The notes below the pieces were generated by a model that made no database searches, was not told where the DNA came from, and worked only from the letters and a program-made list of their open reading frames with translations. From Pelosinus sp. UFO1 (GTDB taxonomy: Bacteria > Bacillota > Negativicutes > DSM-13327), in NCBI RefSeq assembly GCF_000725345.1, contig NZ_CP008852.1, positions 4,022,001-4,086,000 of the forward strand: DNA of 64,000 nt. The letters are read 5' to 3'. Made by a program: the position numbers and the translations under genes. Positions 1-9,284 of this stretch are shown in pieces. Each line of letters starts with the position of its first letter. Position 1 is the stretch's first letter.

Positions 1-656
1 ACTGAATTTGTGCTAAGACGTGTAATCAAAACAACGAGAGTAAGAGCCACTAAAAAACTGACTATAAGTAAAATGAACATATTCTTAGTGGCTGCCTTTG
101 TTATTTCGGAATTACTTGCTGCTTTTTGACCTGCTTGCGCCATTTGCAACTCCATTAAGCGGTCAATAATTTGGCTGATTTCTACTGAATATTGATTCCC
201 TTGCGTCGAATAAAGAGCATAAGCTGCTTGATTCTGACCTGTCAACGTCAGTCGCAGAACATCGTCCAAAATAACAGCCCATTTTCCTTGAATGGTTTTT
301 AGCTTATTGAATTCCTGACGCACTTCCGGTGATTGGATATTTTTTTCAAAATTATTCAATTCCGTGTCCATTGTTTTATGCAATTCAGCTACGGTATTTA
401 CATACTGTTTCTTCTTCTCTATATCATCTTCTGAGATCAATTGTCCAATACTCACGCGAATACGCTGATAGGCCATTCCAGCTTGTGCAATATCTCCAAT
501 CGATAGTGTATTTATCTCATATAACTCGGCATCAATTACCTCAATGTCTTGAATATTACGTATACCTACTACCCCCACCAGGACGGTAATAAGGACGATT
601 ATCATAAAGCTTACCATAAGTTTTTTACCAATATTTAAGTTTTTAAACCACTGCAC
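1..656 (-). CDS. Methyl-accepting chemotaxis protein, N-terminal part (runs off left edge)
   Basis: Transmembrane chemoreceptor, 218 codons visible. The reading frame opens with a basic start (VQWFKNLNIGKKLM), a first membrane helix (about residues 13-32), a roughly 150-residue helical extracellular part of the four-helix-bundle MCP type, and a second membrane helix (SFLVALTLVVLIT) just before the left edge; HAMP and signalling domains would lie outside. I chose GTG at 656 because a GGGAGAGG ribosome site precedes it; an in-frame ATG at 671 is possible. It follows cheW by 25 bases, so it is probably the last visible gene of the CheA/CheW/GGDEF operon and the likely input receptor for it. Confidence 0.85.
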   Translation of the reverse strand, partial: MQWFKNLNIGKKLMVSFMIIVLITVLVGVVGIRNIQDIEVIDAELYEINTLSIGDIAQAGMAYQRIRVSIGQLISEDDIEKKKQYVNTVAELHKTMDTELNNFEKNIQSPEVRQEFNKLKTIQGKWAVILDDVLRLTLTGQNQAAYALYSTQGNQYSVEISQIIDRLMELQMAQAGQKAASNSEITKAATKNMFILLIVSFLVALTLVVLITRLSTNS

Positions 657-681
657 GCGACCCTCTCCCATCACATTTTCT

Positions 682-1110
682 TTATACAACATCAATTATT
701 TTTTCTATATCTAACAGTAGCATAACCTGGCTATCTAGTTTTACTACTTCTGAAATAAATTGCCCTTCTACATTCCTTATATTCGCTGGCGGCAGTTCAC
801 ACATCGCAGATGTCACATCAACTACTTCTCCCAATTTATCAATAAGAAATCCTATCTGCTCTCCACGAGATATCTTTTTAAGGATGATACACCGAGAACT
901 TATCCTATCTTTTTTCTCTACAAAGCGTAATACTTCAGTGAAATCAAATAGGGTAACTACTTGTCCCCTTACATTTAATAATCCTACTATATGAGCTGCT
1001 CCACCGGGGACAGATGTATATTTGATATTGCGATTAATTTCCTTTGCCAAGGTAATATCAATACCGCACAGGCTGCTTCCAAGATAAAAGGTCAAAACTT
1101 TTCCTGTCAT
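682..1110 (-). CDS. cheW: CheW-like chemotaxis coupling protein
   Basis: A 142-residue single-domain CheW protein that would link the neighbouring receptor to the CheA kinase at the cytoplasmic face of the membrane. It begins MTGKVLTFYLGSSLCGID, and the body has the usual CheW pattern (PGGAAHIVGLLNVRGQVV, then LIDKLGEVVDV near the end). The open frame extends upstream into cheA, but the start at 1110 is supported by GGAGG nine bases before it, overlapping the end of cheA; the stop of cheA lies only one base away. Translational coupling with cheA is likely. Length is normal for a stand-alone CheW. Confidence 0.93.
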   Translation of the reverse strand: MTGKVLTFYLGSSLCGIDITLAKEINRNIKYTSVPGGAAHIVGLLNVRGQVVTLFDFTEVLRFVEKKDRISSRCIILKKISRGEQIGFLIDKLGEVVDVTSAMCELPPANIRNVEGQFISEVVKLDSQVMLLLDIEKIIDVV

Positions 1111-1111
1111 G

Positions 1112-4069
1112 TTAAGCATCCTCCAATTGCACTGCTGCGACTTTTTCCAGCAAATCCCTACGATCAAACTTACATCCGTAGGAGTTAAAACCAGCCTTTA
1201 ACATGGCTTTTTTTTGTATTTCATTTTGGGATTCATCAGATACCACAATCACTGGTATCTCCGCCAGATTTTCATCGACGCGGATACGTTGTAACATTTC
1301 CATACTGTCCACTAATGGCATATCCAAAGCAGTGATAACAACATCAATGCTTTGCTGACGAAGAAATCGCAATGCCTCTCTTCCATTCTGAACGACAAAG
1401 ACTTGATAACCAGCATATCCTAAGTACTTTTTCACAAGTCTTATAAAAAACGGTGTATCTTCTACTAGCAGCACATTTTTTGTTACCTTTTGTAGCTGAT
1501 TGTTTTCCCAGGGGATTTCTTGCTGTGGTACTGCCATTTCCAATAGTTCATATAAATCCATTAATAATACAATTTTGCCATTTACAACCGTAGATCCTAA
1601 TAAGCCTTTGGCCTGTATGTCATCCTCTGTCATCAGCAAGTCACTTTCCACTGTATCTTGAATCTTTCTTACAAGAATACCAACAGACTCTGTGACAAAT
1701 TTAGGATGAATGACATACATTTTTTCTCCTACGTTATCTTGATAAGCAACAGGCAGATGTTTTTCTGGTCTGATTAATTCTACAATATTTCCCTGGAAAT
1801 GATAAAATTCTTTGTCGCCAATTCGTTCAATTTGGTGACAACGAATTTCATTAACCCTAGCTACCATAGACAAATGCAAGGCAAATGTCTCCGGTCCAAA
1901 ACAATGAAATAGCAATAATTTTTGTAAATGTTCTCTTTTCGATTCTACGGCTGCCAATTCGATTTGCGAATTAGTAGCTTCCTCTTCGGTAAACATTAGA
2001 GCAGTTTCAGCAATGCCAGTGGCATCCAGAACCATAGCAATACTGCCATCACCTAAGATTGTGACTCCAGAATAAACCTTTCTATCTCTTAAGTGAGTTG
2101 GCATTGGTTTAACCAAAATTTCTTCTCGTCCATGAATTGTATCTACAATAAGGCCAAAAATATTTTCCTTCACTTTTATGATTAAAATCCGTGTTATGCG
2201 TTTATTGTGTTTTTCTGACAAATTCAATCCAATTACTTCCGCTAAGTGAATAATCGGGACTAATTTCCCTCGCAGCCACAAAACTTGCTGTCCTTGAATG
2301 GATTGTATTTTACCTATATCTTTGTCTTCTACAACTCTTACAATCTCCTGCAAATGAGTTTGCGGCAGAGCAAAAAAATGATTTTCTACGCCTACAATTA
2401 GTGAAGGTATTATGGCCAGTGTTAAAGGTAACAGTAAGCGAAATGTCGTGCCTTGCCCCTTAATCGTATACACCTCTACCGTACCGCCGAATTTTTCAAT
2501 ATTCGATCGTACTACATCGAGCCCAACACCCCGTCCAGAAATATCACTTACCTTAGAAACAGTGGATAATCCTGGTGAAAAAATATAATCGAGCACCTTA
2601 CTCTCACTCATAAATTTACCTTGTTCCTGATGAATTAATCCCTGCTTTAACGCCTGCTGTCTAATCTTCTCTACATTAATACCTGCCCCATCATCTCTAA
2701 TGTCGATAATGACACGCCCACCTTCATGACGAGCTTGTATTTCTAGAGTCGCAGTAGGATCTTTGCCCAATGATTTTCTTAAAGCAGCATCTTCGATGCC
2801 GTGATCTAAGGCATTGCGTATTAAATGAGTAAATGGATCAACCAATCCTTCCAAAATTGATTTATCCATTTCTACTTCCTTACCTTCCATACGTAGAGTT
2901 AAATTTTTTCCCAGCTTTTTCGATAACTCCCTTACCAAGCGAGGTATCGGTTGAAATAATATGGATACTGGTTGCATACGTGTACGCATAATTTTCTCTT
3001 GTATTTCTGTAGTGGTATGGTCAATTTTTTGCAAGATAGGCCGAATTCCTGGAATACTATCTATCTCTTTTTCTAATGCCCGCAGTAATTGATTGCGTGC
3101 CAAAACCATCTCACTCGCTAAATTAACTAAATTATTAAGTAACGTTACATCTACTTTAATACGTTCCGTATCAAGATCTTGACTGCTTCTTTTTTCTTCC
3201 CCTGAATCAAATTCACTTCGCTCCGCTTCTAGAAGATTATATCCGCTAGAACCAGTTTTATTTGGGGCGTCTATAACTTGAAAAATCTCATTTTTCTGAC
3301 TGGAAACGTCAAATTCCACAATATCTTCCTGGCTTGCACCAAGGGCCATAACCGCAAGTTCTTTTTCCAGTACTGTACTAAATAAAAAGATTGCTTCTTG
3401 CTGAGAAGCAGATCTAGTACCTTCTTGAGCCTGAGTAATATAATGGGCTAACAAAACACCTATTGATTGGATACTTTTAGCTGTATTCCCGCACAGCCGT
3501 CCCGCCTCATTAGGCTCTATGGAATGGATGTCATACTGATACTTATATACTCTATGACCTTTTCTGCTTAAATCTTCTAGCACCACTTTGACATCATTAT
3601 AAGGTTTATTCGTCTGCGAGATTGTCTCTTGCATTTCGCTAGTCAAAGAACTCGTCGTACCCTTTCCATTCATTCCAAAACTTTCGCTGGGAAAGGCTTG
3701 TTTTAATTCTTTTACATAGATAGTGATATCTTGTTGTTCGCTAGTTGTAATATGATCCAACAATACCTTAAGTTCATCATTCGCTGCTAACAATGCATCA
3801 ATGATAGGTAAAGTAATGGCTATCTCTCTACTGCGCACTTTTCCTAGCAAACTTTCAATAGCATGAGACAATTCAACAATTTTGTGGAAACCAAAAAATC
3901 CAGCTGTCCCTTTAATATTATGAGCAGAACGAAAAATGGAATGAATGATCTGCTCATCCAGTTGCCCCTTTTCAATAGCAAGCAATCCCGATTCTATCTT
4001 CTCCACATGGCTTATGGCCTCAATGACAAATTCTTGAATAAGCTTTTCATCCTTTAACACTACATGCAC
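1112..4069 (-). CDS. cheA: Hybrid CheA histidine kinase with C-terminal pseudo-receiver
   Basis: Large (985 aa) soluble kinase. Order: HPt domain (His about residue 50 in SAHNIKGTAGFFG), a poorly conserved linker, dimerisation helices (about 300-370), HATPase with N box (HLIRNALDHGIED), G1 (DDGAGIN) and G2 (GRGVGLDVV), two CheW-like modules (about 545-675 and 695-840), and a receiver (about 865-985). The receiver keeps the acidic pocket (LLVED), Ser (VVSDES) and Lys (GCKFD), but the phospho-acceptor Asp is Ala (ITALDMP). It overlaps the upstream diguanylate cyclase gene by 23 bases. The first possible start is GTG at 4069; GTG at 4060 has better spacing to GGGAGAGG. A CheA-REC next to a REC-GGDEF protein resembles WspE/WspR. 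Confidence 0.93.
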   Translation of the reverse strand: MHVVLKDEKLIQEFVIEAISHVEKIESGLLAIEKGQLDEQIIHSIFRSAHNIKGTAGFFGFHKIVELSHAIESLLGKVRSREIAITLPIIDALLAANDELKVLLDHITTSEQQDITIYVKELKQAFPSESFGMNGKGTTSSLTSEMQETISQTNKPYNDVKVVLEDLSRKGHRVYKYQYDIHSIEPNEAGRLCGNTAKSIQSIGVLLAHYITQAQEGTRSASQQEAIFLFSTVLEKELAVMALGASQEDIVEFDVSSQKNEIFQVIDAPNKTGSSGYNLLEAERSEFDSGEEKRSSQDLDTERIKVDVTLLNNLVNLASEMVLARNQLLRALEKEIDSIPGIRPILQKIDHTTTEIQEKIMRTRMQPVSILFQPIPRLVRELSKKLGKNLTLRMEGKEVEMDKSILEGLVDPFTHLIRNALDHGIEDAALRKSLGKDPTATLEIQARHEGGRVIIDIRDDGAGINVEKIRQQALKQGLIHQEQGKFMSESKVLDYIFSPGLSTVSKVSDISGRGVGLDVVRSNIEKFGGTVEVYTIKGQGTTFRLLLPLTLAIIPSLIVGVENHFFALPQTHLQEIVRVVEDKDIGKIQSIQGQQVLWLRGKLVPIIHLAEVIGLNLSEKHNKRITRILIIKVKENIFGLIVDTIHGREEILVKPMPTHLRDRKVYSGVTILGDGSIAMVLDATGIAETALMFTEEEATNSQIELAAVESKREHLQKLLLFHCFGPETFALHLSMVARVNEIRCHQIERIGDKEFYHFQGNIVELIRPEKHLPVAYQDNVGEKMYVIHPKFVTESVGILVRKIQDTVESDLLMTEDDIQAKGLLGSTVVNGKIVLLMDLYELLEMAVPQQEIPWENNQLQKVTKNVLLVEDTPFFIRLVKKYLGYAGYQVFVVQNGREALRFLRQQSIDVVITALDMPLVDSMEMLQRIRVDENLAEIPVIVVSDESQNEIQKKAMLKAGFNSYGCKFDRRDLLEKVAAVQLEDA

Positions 4070-5060
4070 CTCTCCCTACATCAATCGCAAACCATCTGTT
4101 TCTACCTTCACGTTTTGCTTGATACAAGGCATCATCGGCTTCTTTTTTTAAAGTCTCATAGGATAAATTGATATCCGGTATTATTGTTGCAATACCCAGG
4201 CTTATGGTAACATAAGGGCTGACTTTAGATGCTTTATTGGGTATTACAAGTGATTCTACAGCAAGTCGAAGTTTTTCCGCTACCTTTTGTCCCCCTGCTG
4301 AGTCAGTATCATGCAGAACAATGGCGAACTCCTCACCGCCATAACGGGTAGTTATGTCACTGCTGCGTTTCACATTTTCAGCTAAGATAGCAGCAACTTT
4401 TTTCAAGCATTCATCTCCCGCAGGATGTCCATAGGTATCATTGTAAAACTTAAAAAAATCCACATCTACCATAATGAAGGTCAACGCTTCTTTTTCCCGC
4501 AATGCATGCCACCATTCTCTAGCTAAATAATTCTCCAAACTTCTCCTGTTAGGAATTCCTGTAAGTTCATCCTCTAAGGAAAGTTCTTTTAGCTTACCAT
4601 TTACAACTTGCAGCTCTCGCATTACATTTTCCATCACCCGAGTCGTTTCTTGTAAAGTAGCATTACGTTGTTCTAAATCATGCTGATATGTTAAAATACG
4701 CCGGCCAACGGACAGGCGACAACTTAATTCTCTTGGATCAATCGGCTTCGTCACGAAATCATCAGACCCAGCATCAAAGCCAATTACCACATCTTCGACA
4801 TCACTTTTCTTGGCAGTTAATATGATAACGTAAGTATGTGCTGTCTTCTCACTCTGTTTTAACCGTCTACATAATTCAACTCCATCTATCCCTGGCATAA
4901 CCCAATCGAGCAGCACAATAATTGGTTCATTAATAACCTGAAAAATTTTCCAAGCACTTTCACCATCAGCTGCAAGAACAACCTCGTAACCCCAATGTTG
5001 TACCATTTCTGAGAGTATAGTGCGAATACTTTTTTCATCATCAATGATTAATACTTTCAT
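4047..5060 (-). CDS. Response-regulator diguanylate cyclase (REC-GGDEF)
   Basis: Makes cyclic di-GMP from two GTP when its receiver is phosphorylated. Receiver at residues 1-120 with the acidic pair (IIDDE), phospho-acceptor (LLDWVMPG) and Lys (VTKPID) all intact; a coiled-coil linker at about 125-165; GGDEF domain at about 170-335 with the active-site form GGEEF and an RxxD inhibitory site five residues ahead (RSSD ITTRY GGEEF). It is the first gene of the chemosensory operon, so the neighbouring CheA is the natural phosphodonor. The layout MCP-CheW-CheA/REC-REC/GGDEF is the Wsp theme, though no cheR or cheB homologue is visible here. The start at 5060 has a moderate GGTGA site. Confidence 0.94.
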   Translation of the reverse strand: MKVLIIDDEKSIRTILSEMVQHWGYEVVLAADGESAWKIFQVINEPIIVLLDWVMPGIDGVELCRRLKQSEKTAHTYVIILTAKKSDVEDVVIGFDAGSDDFVTKPIDPRELSCRLSVGRRILTYQHDLEQRNATLQETTRVMENVMRELQVVNGKLKELSLEDELTGIPNRRSLENYLAREWWHALREKEALTFIMVDVDFFKFYNDTYGHPAGDECLKKVAAILAENVKRSSDITTRYGGEEFAIVLHDTDSAGGQKVAEKLRLAVESLVIPNKASKVSPYVTISLGIATIIPDINLSYETLKKEADDALYQAKREGRNRWFAIDVGRGACSVKG

Positions 5061-5282
5061 TTGATCTCACCTTATTTCTATTAAAAATTATGTTCAATTG
5101 AACTGTTATGAGTTTTAATGAGAAAAATTTACTTTCACTTTGACAATTTAACCATTTTTTCTTACTTCGCTACTTTTCATGAAATAACCTTCCCTTTTAG
5201 GTATGGATTCATTGACAGATTCAGGAACCTATGCATCTGCTATAGTAATGAGACCTAAAAGCTAGTGCAGCGCAAACTTAAC

Positions 5283-5315
5283 ACTAAAGGCCCTCCTTAA
5301 CGGAGGGCCTTTAGT
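5283..5315 (-). terminator. Hairpin terminator after the 5325-7031 MCP gene
   Basis: A perfect 14-bp inverted repeat (ACTAAAGGCCCTCC with its complement) around a five-base loop, starting 10 bases after the MCP stop codon. The U tail is weak. The remaining stretch to 5060 shows no gene and presumably holds the promoter of the diguanylate cyclase operon. Confidence 0.75.
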
Positions 5316-5324
5316 ATTACTCTT

Positions 5325-7031
5325 CTATATCCTAAACCTTCTTACAACGCCTTGAAGTTCTTCTGCCATCTTAGCTAATGCCTGGCTAGATGCAGCAATC
5401 TCTTCCATGGATGCTGATTGCTCCTCAGTAGCTGCAGATACAGTTTGAGTTCTACTGGCCGTATCTTTACTAATTTGGTCAATATCATGTACAGATGCTA
5501 CGATCTTCTGGCTACCCGAAGCCATTTGCCCAATAGAAGCAGAAGTTTCTTTGATTTGACCTGTCAATTGATCAATAAAAGTAGAAATTTCTTTGAAAGC
5601 TTTCCCAGCAGTGTTTACTACCTCAGCTCCCACATTGACCTCACGACTTCCTTCTTTCATAGCGTTAACAGCTTGATCTGTATCCATACCAGCTTCTGCA
5701 ATTAAATTTGCAATTTCCTTTGCTGACTCTTGAGATTGTTCTGCTAACTTTCGTACCTCTTCCGCAACTACAGCAAATCCTCTACCATGCTCTCCTGCAC
5801 GGGCAGCCTCAATAGCTGCATTCAAAGCAAGTAGATTCGTTTGTGCCGCAATTCCAGAAATCGTCTCAACAATTTGTCCCATTTCTTTCGATCTTTCCCC
5901 TAGTTTTGCAACAACATTCGCTGATTTGGTCACTGTCTGTTCCACAATATCCATCTGATTCATTGCAGCTTTTACTGCTTTACCACCATCTTGGGCTGCT
6001 TGGAACGTTTTATCGGATACCTCACTCATTTTTGTTGCATTTAGGGAAACTTGCTCAATACCCGTAGATAACTGTTCAACTACGGAAGTAGTTGTCGTTA
6101 CTGCACTAGCCTGGTTTTCAGCCCCCTGGGCTACTTCACTAATGGTAGCTGCTACCTGATTGGTAGCCTGCGCTGATTGTTCTGCACTTGCTGTCAGTTC
6201 TTCTGAAGACGCCGCCACCTGTTCAGCTGATTCAATTACCTGGCGGACAACTCCTTTTAGACTATCAGCCATCTTGTTTAAACCCTGGCCTATTTCACCG
6301 ATTTCATCCCTCTCGGCGATTTTTACGTTTTCTAGACCTAAATTCCCATTTGCTATTTCAGCTAAAAAGGCACCTACAGTTCCTAATCTGCTGACAATCA
6401 TAGTAGATAGTTTCCACCCAAGAAACATACTTAGTAAAGCAAAAAGCCCCGTTAATGAGAAAATCACTTTACCGGCAAAACTAGCATGTTCTTCTCCTTC
6501 TCGATTGGCCTTATCACTTTTTTCCGCCATATAATTTGCTAGTTCTTGGAGAGTTATATTTACCGCTTCAAGTTTACCTGCAGCCTGCTGGGTAAAATAT
6601 GTATAAGCTTCTTGCTTTTTCCCTTGTTTTGCTAAATCAATTGCCTTTTGTCGCTCTGTCCGATACTGACCAATTGCTTCTTTTAGCTTAAGTAATTTTT
6701 CTTGCTCATATGGTGTTAGTTTTTGACTCTCATAGGCTTTTAAGGTTTTATCCGTTTCCAATGCCAATGATTTTATTTCATTTGTTAACTTATCTTCGGT
6801 TGCCTTATCTACATTACCAAAAATAAGTTCCAGAATCATTCCGTGAACTGCCCTAAAATTATGCCGAGTCTCATTTAATCGTTTAATGGATAAAAGATTT
6901 TCATTGTACATAATTTTCATTTCATTGCTCATTGCATTTGTATAATAATACCCTATCGAACCTACTGTGAGCATGGCCAATGAAACTACTAAAATAATGG
7001 TAAGAATTTTCCCCTTAATTCTAAGCTGCAA
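5325..7031 (-). CDS. Methyl-accepting chemotaxis protein under a c-di-GMP riboswitch
   Basis: Complete 568-residue receptor: membrane helix at about 10-30, four-helix-bundle sensor region, second membrane helix at about 186-208, HAMP, then a long cytoplasmic signalling domain with the conserved hairpin tip ([20 protein letters not shown]) and glutamine/glutamate-rich methylation segments. I take TTG at 7031 as start because AGGAGG sits seven bases upstream; there is no better ATG. Its leader carries a c-di-GMP-I riboswitch followed by an intrinsic terminator, so its expression should respond to the second messenger made by the diguanylate cyclase encoded immediately downstream. The ligand is unknown. 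Confidence 0.95.
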   Translation of the reverse strand: MQLRIKGKILTIILVVSLAMLTVGSIGYYYTNAMSNEMKIMYNENLLSIKRLNETRHNFRAVHGMILELIFGNVDKATEDKLTNEIKSLALETDKTLKAYESQKLTPYEQEKLLKLKEAIGQYRTERQKAIDLAKQGKKQEAYTYFTQQAAGKLEAVNITLQELANYMAEKSDKANREGEEHASFAGKVIFSLTGLFALLSMFLGWKLSTMIVSRLGTVGAFLAEIANGNLGLENVKIAERDEIGEIGQGLNKMADSLKGVVRQVIESAEQVAASSEELTASAEQSAQATNQVAATISEVAQGAENQASAVTTTTSVVEQLSTGIEQVSLNATKMSEVSDKTFQAAQDGGKAVKAAMNQMDIVEQTVTKSANVVAKLGERSKEMGQIVETISGIAAQTNLLALNAAIEAARAGEHGRGFAVVAEEVRKLAEQSQESAKEIANLIAEAGMDTDQAVNAMKEGSREVNVGAEVVNTAGKAFKEISTFIDQLTGQIKETSASIGQMASGSQKIVASVHDIDQISKDTASRTQTVSAATEEQSASMEEIAASSQALAKMAEELQGVVRRFRI

Positions 7032-7044
7032 AATAATCCTCCTA

Positions 7045-7087
7045 AAATAAAAAAATTAGCACCAGTTCACTATGTCCTGCTGCTAAT
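7045..7087 (-). terminator. Riboswitch expression-platform terminator
   Basis: On the minus strand ATTAGCA pairs with TGCTAAT across a 19-base interval with further inner pairing, and is followed by an uninterrupted U run. It lies between the c-di-GMP aptamer and the ribosome site of the MCP gene, as expected for transcriptional control. Confidence 0.7.
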
Positions 7088-7100
7088 TACAAATCTAAAT

Positions 7101-7185
7101 TGAATCGGCAGCTTGGCGGTCATAGAATAAAAATTCCTTAGACCCATAGCTTTGCGTCCTTACCTTTCGATAAGTTTGCCCAATA
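7101..7185 (-). promoter_or_regulatory. Cyclic di-GMP-I (GEMM-I) riboswitch aptamer
   Basis: Read on the minus strand, the segment contains the class I hallmarks in order: a hairpin capped by CGAAAG, the highly conserved GGACGCAAAGC, a second stem (GGGUC with GACC), and the receptor segment CCGCCAAGCUGCCG. Family assignment rests on these recalled consensus elements, not on a covariance search. It precedes an intrinsic terminator and the MCP gene. Confidence 0.88.
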
Positions 7186-7266
7186 TTTGGTTTCGTATTT
7201 TTACTTTATTCTACATTATATTACATATAATGTCAACAAAATGAACTATTAAGACTTCATAATATA

Positions 7267-8394
7267 TTACTGCTTATTGATTCGGCTCAAGAGGAGGGCT
7301 GTAATGGCAGCTGTTAGCGGTATGGAGCAGATTAATCCAATGCTTCCAGTAAGAGCTCTCGTTATTTCTGTCGCCACAATATTTAAATTCATAATGCGTA
7401 CTAAGGACACATTTTCTTGTGATGTAATCAGAAAAATCAAAGGTAAGGAACTCCCCGTATAAGCTAAAATTAAGGTATTTGCCATAGTTCCCATAACATC
7501 TCGTCCAACGTTTATGCCAGATTTAAATACTTCTGTAAATCCATAATGAGGACAAGATTTTTTAATTTCAAATTGGGTAGAGGCAATCGATATCGTTACA
7601 TCCATCACAGCGCCTAGTGATCCTAAAATAATTCCTGCAAATAGAACTTCTTGAAAGTTCATGAAGGATAACGTAGTAACTTTGAGCATCATAGCTTCTT
7701 CACTATCTAAGCCTGTTAAATGCATCCACGAAATGGATATTGCTGCTAAAATCCCTGCTATAACAACACCACCTACAGTACCAATAATTGCTCCCCAGGT
7801 CTTTGCATTCCAACCACTAATTGTAATTTGCGTTACGGTAGCAATCACTGCACAAACAAGCATGGTAGCCAAAATAAAGTTCCAATGATAACTCAAAATA
7901 AGGGGAATCATACCCTTAAGAATCAAAATTACAGAAAAACAAATAACAAACAAGGTCTTAACACCAATCTTTTTCCCAAGCAACAACAAGGATAAAATAA
8001 AGACACCTACTAGTATATACATAGGAAAAAGGCGATTATAATCCGCGACATGGTATTGTTTTACACTTTGTGTCTCGTTTACAGCCAAAATGATCTTATC
8101 CCCAGGACTAGGGCTGATGTCAAATAATGGCTGGTTGGTAGTATAGTTAATACTCTGCACCTCTTTACCAGCTTCTGCCCCTGATGTAAGCTGAATCGTT
8201 ATTAAATTTTTCCCAGTAACCCCCATATTCTTATTCGATGAAATTTCAAGGGATTGTACCGACAACACTACGCCATTTATATAATCAATTGGTTGCGGAT
8301 TGTTAGCTGCCGCAAAGGCGGGCGCTACATCCAAATGTAAGAAAGCAATAACATTCATTAAAATATAGAGTAAAAAAATTCGTTGTATTTTCAT
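7267..8394 (-). CDS. YibE/F family membrane protein
   Basis: A 375-residue protein with a cleavable-looking signal sequence (first about 29 residues ending AFAAA), a soluble extracytoplasmic segment of about 90 residues (VLSVQSLEIS... SPGDKIILAV), then about seven or eight membrane helices. The arrangement and motifs such as GSLGAVMDVTISIAS and GRDVMGTMANTLILAYTG match YibE/F proteins, whose molecular function is not established. The start at 8394 has AAGGAG at correct spacing. It stands alone between the MCP leader and the adenosyltransferase terminator, so context does not reveal its role. Confidence 0.85.
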   Translation of the reverse strand: MKIQRIFLLYILMNVIAFLHLDVAPAFAAANNPQPIDYINGVVLSVQSLEISSNKNMGVTGKNLITIQLTSGAEAGKEVQSINYTTNQPLFDISPSPGDKIILAVNETQSVKQYHVADYNRLFPMYILVGVFILSLLLLGKKIGVKTLFVICFSVILILKGMIPLILSYHWNFILATMLVCAVIATVTQITISGWNAKTWGAIIGTVGGVVIAGILAAISISWMHLTGLDSEEAMMLKVTTLSFMNFQEVLFAGIILGSLGAVMDVTISIASTQFEIKKSCPHYGFTEVFKSGINVGRDVMGTMANTLILAYTGSSLPLIFLITSQENVSLVRIMNLNIVATEITRALTGSIGLICSIPLTAAITALLLSRINKQ

Positions 8395-8497
8395 GATAAA
8401 ACTCCTTGCTATAAAAAAATAAAATGTACTAGACCTATCTGTACAGAGAAATAAAACTTGATTCAGAAGTTATTGTACTTTCAAATCTCGTAAATAA

Positions 8498-8531
8498 AAG
8501 CATAGCTTGCCCCGGAAGACAAATTATGCTT
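8498..8531 (-). terminator. Terminator of the adenosyltransferase gene
   Basis: Minus-strand hairpin with AAGCATA/TATGCTT arms and an inner UUG/CAA pair set, followed by UUUUAUUU. Lies 53 bases past the stop codon. Confidence 0.7.
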
Positions 8532-8583
8532 CTATTATGCCATTTTGTGAGGCTACAGTCTATTGTACTCCGTAAAATCCTAG

Positions 8584-9105
8584 TTATGAATTAACCAATT
8601 CTTGCTGTTCTTCCAAAAAGCGGGCAAAGGTGTATAATACATCAGACAAGCGATTTACATATTTCATTAAAGACGAACTCACTGGTTCTATCTCTTCTAG
8701 TGACGTCATAAGCCTTTCAGCACGTCGGCAAACAGTACGGGCTACATGTAGAATCCCAGAAGCCTGGCTGCTGCCTGGCACTATAAATTTAGGAGCGGGA
8801 TTCATAAGCTTGACATATTCATCAATCCAAGTTTCAAAACGCAAAATTTCAGCCTCGCCAATTTTTGCAGGGTACATTTCCCCTTTAGGATCTGCCAACT
8901 CAGCAGCGACGGCAAAAAGCTCTAACTGCACAATATGGATTTTTTCTACGATAGCTGGATTCATAATAAAATGCTTCCCAAAGCCTAATAATGAATTTAA
9001 CTCGTCAATGGTTCCGTAACTATCTACGCGTATACTGTTCTTCCGCACACGACTACCATCTAACAGACTAGTCATCCCCTTATCACCTGTACGTGTATAA
9101 ATCAT
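8584..9105 (-). CDS. PduO-type cob(I)alamin adenosyltransferase
   Basis: Transfers the adenosyl group of ATP to cob(I)alamin, giving coenzyme B12. The 173-residue protein has the ATP-binding N-terminus (TRTGDKGMTSLLDG), the RVDSYGTIDELNS motif and the helical CRRAERLM motif near residue 125, all typical of the trimeric PduO/MMAB family. The frame is open further upstream, but AGGAGG seven bases before ATG 9105 and the family's usual start (MIYTRTGDKG) decide the start. It is monocistronic here; no propanediol or ethanolamine genes are adjacent. Confidence 0.94.
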   Translation of the reverse strand: MIYTRTGDKGMTSLLDGSRVRKNSIRVDSYGTIDELNSLLGFGKHFIMNPAIVEKIHIVQLELFAVAAELADPKGEMYPAKIGEAEILRFETWIDEYVKLMNPAPKFIVPGSSQASGILHVARTVCRRAERLMTSLEEIEPVSSSLMKYVNRLSDVLYTFARFLEEQQELVNS

Positions 9106-9197
9106 ATGTAAGCCTCCTATCTTTTTCACATTACACCCATAGTTCTGTTTCTTAATCACTTCGACTCCTAGCTATATATTCCCTGCAAATACAGAAA

Positions 9198-9242
9198 GAC
9201 TAAGATGTAAGTGGAGTGAAAAACGCCACCTACATCTTAGTC
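9198..9242 (-). terminator. Terminator of the 9285-11012 MCP gene
   Basis: A 17-bp near-perfect inverted repeat (GACTAAGATGTA arms) with a short A/T-rich loop, 43 bases after the MCP stop, followed by a U-rich stretch on the minus strand. Confidence 0.75.
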
Positions 9243-9284
9243 TTTGAATTTTACTTGATTACCAAAAAACGTAACAATATTTCT

